In this document: positions 6,592-6,975 of the stretch, in pieces | Numbering within the stretch: the first letter of the stretch is position 1 | How the letters are laid out: each line of letters starts with the position of its first letter | DNA from: an uncultured Flavobacteriales bacterium | GTDB lineage: Bacteria; Bacteroidota; Bacteroidia; Flavobacteriales_D; Crocinitomicaceae | Direction: 5' to 3' | Length of the DNA stretch: 6,975 nucleotides | NCBI GenBank assembly: GCA_913031405.1 | Contig: CAJWCX010000058.1 | Location: forward strand, 1 to 6,975 | Notes under the pieces: model-generated | Told to the model about the DNA's origin: nothing | The model's input: only the letters and a program-made list of their open reading frames with translations | Databases searched by the model: none | Position numbers and translations under genes: made by a program

Positions 6592-6975
6592 TTACCTTGA
6601 GCTATTCTGTATTCTTTTAAGTGTTTTGTGCACATGTGATACACTGCATTTAAAACGAATGGCCAATTCAGTCAGACTTAAATGTTCTTGATGCCTGAGC
6701 GATAGCATTTGTTTTTTGTCACTATCAGTTAGCGGATCGGGTCTGCCCATTGCAAAATTACCTCCTTTCGGACCGTATTTCAATCTTCTTTTTACCCAGA
6801 GGTCACTGTTGTCCCGTTTTCCGTTAAGAAATCCTAGTTTAATTGACTCACTGTAACTGGACCATTTTAAATTTCCAACGAAATTGTTTTTTAAATTCCC
6901 ATCTAAATGAATTACTACCTTATTCTTCCGCGGTTTTTCATTTTTGATGAAAGTTTGAGCAACAAGTTTGTGCGG
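6592..6975 (-). CDS. HNH/NUMOD-type endonuclease-like protein with C-terminal helix-turn-helix (5' end outside window)
   Basis: On the minus strand the frame is open from the right edge to a TAA at 6594-6592, giving 127 visible residues. The visible start reads PHKLVAQTFIKNEKP, then VVIHLDGNLKNNFVGNLKW and SSYSESIK. This matches the HNH core seen in NUMOD4-associated proteins (HRLVA-x-x-F..., H-x-D-G-x-x-x-NN-x-x-x-NL-x-W). Those proteins are typically free-standing homing endonucleases or phage and accessory proteins that cut DNA. After a basic linker (VKRRLKYGPKGG) comes MGRPDPLTDSDKKQ and a helix-turn-helix, LSLTELAIRFKCSVSHVHKT, resembling resolvase or transposase DNA-binding ends. The residue before the central histidine is Ile rather than the common Asn or Asp, so nuclease activity is uncertain. 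It converges on the preceding gene with three bases between stops. The N terminus lies beyond the window. Confidence 0.75.
   Translation of the reverse strand, partial: PHKLVAQTFIKNEKPRKNKVVIHLDGNLKNNFVGNLKWSSYSESIKLGFLNGKRDNSDLWVKRRLKYGPKGGNFAMGRPDPLTDSDKKQMLSLRHQEHLSLTELAIRFKCSVSHVHKTLKRIQNSSR
6748..6768 (-). promoter_or_regulatory. Strong Shine-Dalgarno-like site with in-frame ATG inside the HNH gene
   Basis: On the minus strand AAAGGAGG (6768-6761) is followed after 10 bases by an in-frame ATG (6750-6748). The ATG begins MGRPDPLTDS, exactly where the helix-turn-helix domain starts. It could yield a separate 52-residue DNA-binding product. Against this, the GGAGGT codes for Gly-Gly, and Bacteroidota use Shine-Dalgarno sequences weakly. 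Confidence 0.25.

Overview
The window looks like a chromosomal segment from a member of the Bacteroidota, probably a marine Cytophagales-type organism. The DNA is AT-rich, the leaders before genes are A-rich without Shine-Dalgarno sequences, and the gene order TPR protein - secG - groES - groEL is one I know from this phylum. The species assignment is inference; no rRNA or other marker gene is present.

Positions 1-560 hold the C-terminal end of a tetratricopeptide-repeat protein, whose stop codon directly abuts the start of secG, a small subunit of the Sec translocase. A 135-base leader (561-695) follows. It carries TGTCA repeats, including a TGTCAG/CTGACA inverted repeat, and a weak sigma-54-like element, and no CIRCE element. 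Next come groES (696-971) and groEL (989-2623), which encode the complete chaperonin pair and end at a strong rho-independent terminator (2652-2686).

Positions 2724-6588 contain three same-strand genes that look like one transcription unit of exported proteins of unknown function: a 224-aa lipoprotein, a 610-aa protein with a cleavable signal peptide, and a 438-aa protein with one N-terminal membrane anchor. By eye, the last two appear to be remote paralogues. The larger has an extra very acidic segment, and the smaller lacks about 50 residues at its C terminus. This cluster is the least described part of the window.

At the right edge (6592-6975, minus strand) is the C-terminal part of an HNH/NUMOD-type endonuclease-like protein that ends in a helix-turn-helix. 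It runs off the window. It converges on the 438-aa gene with only three bases between the stop codons and no visible terminator. Its position next to a gene that looks C-terminally short suggests, but does not prove, that it arrived by insertion.

Functionally, the left half is housekeeping (protein export and folding). The right half is accessory envelope biology plus a possible mobile gene. I see no CRISPR array, tRNA, rRNA or insertion-sequence end.
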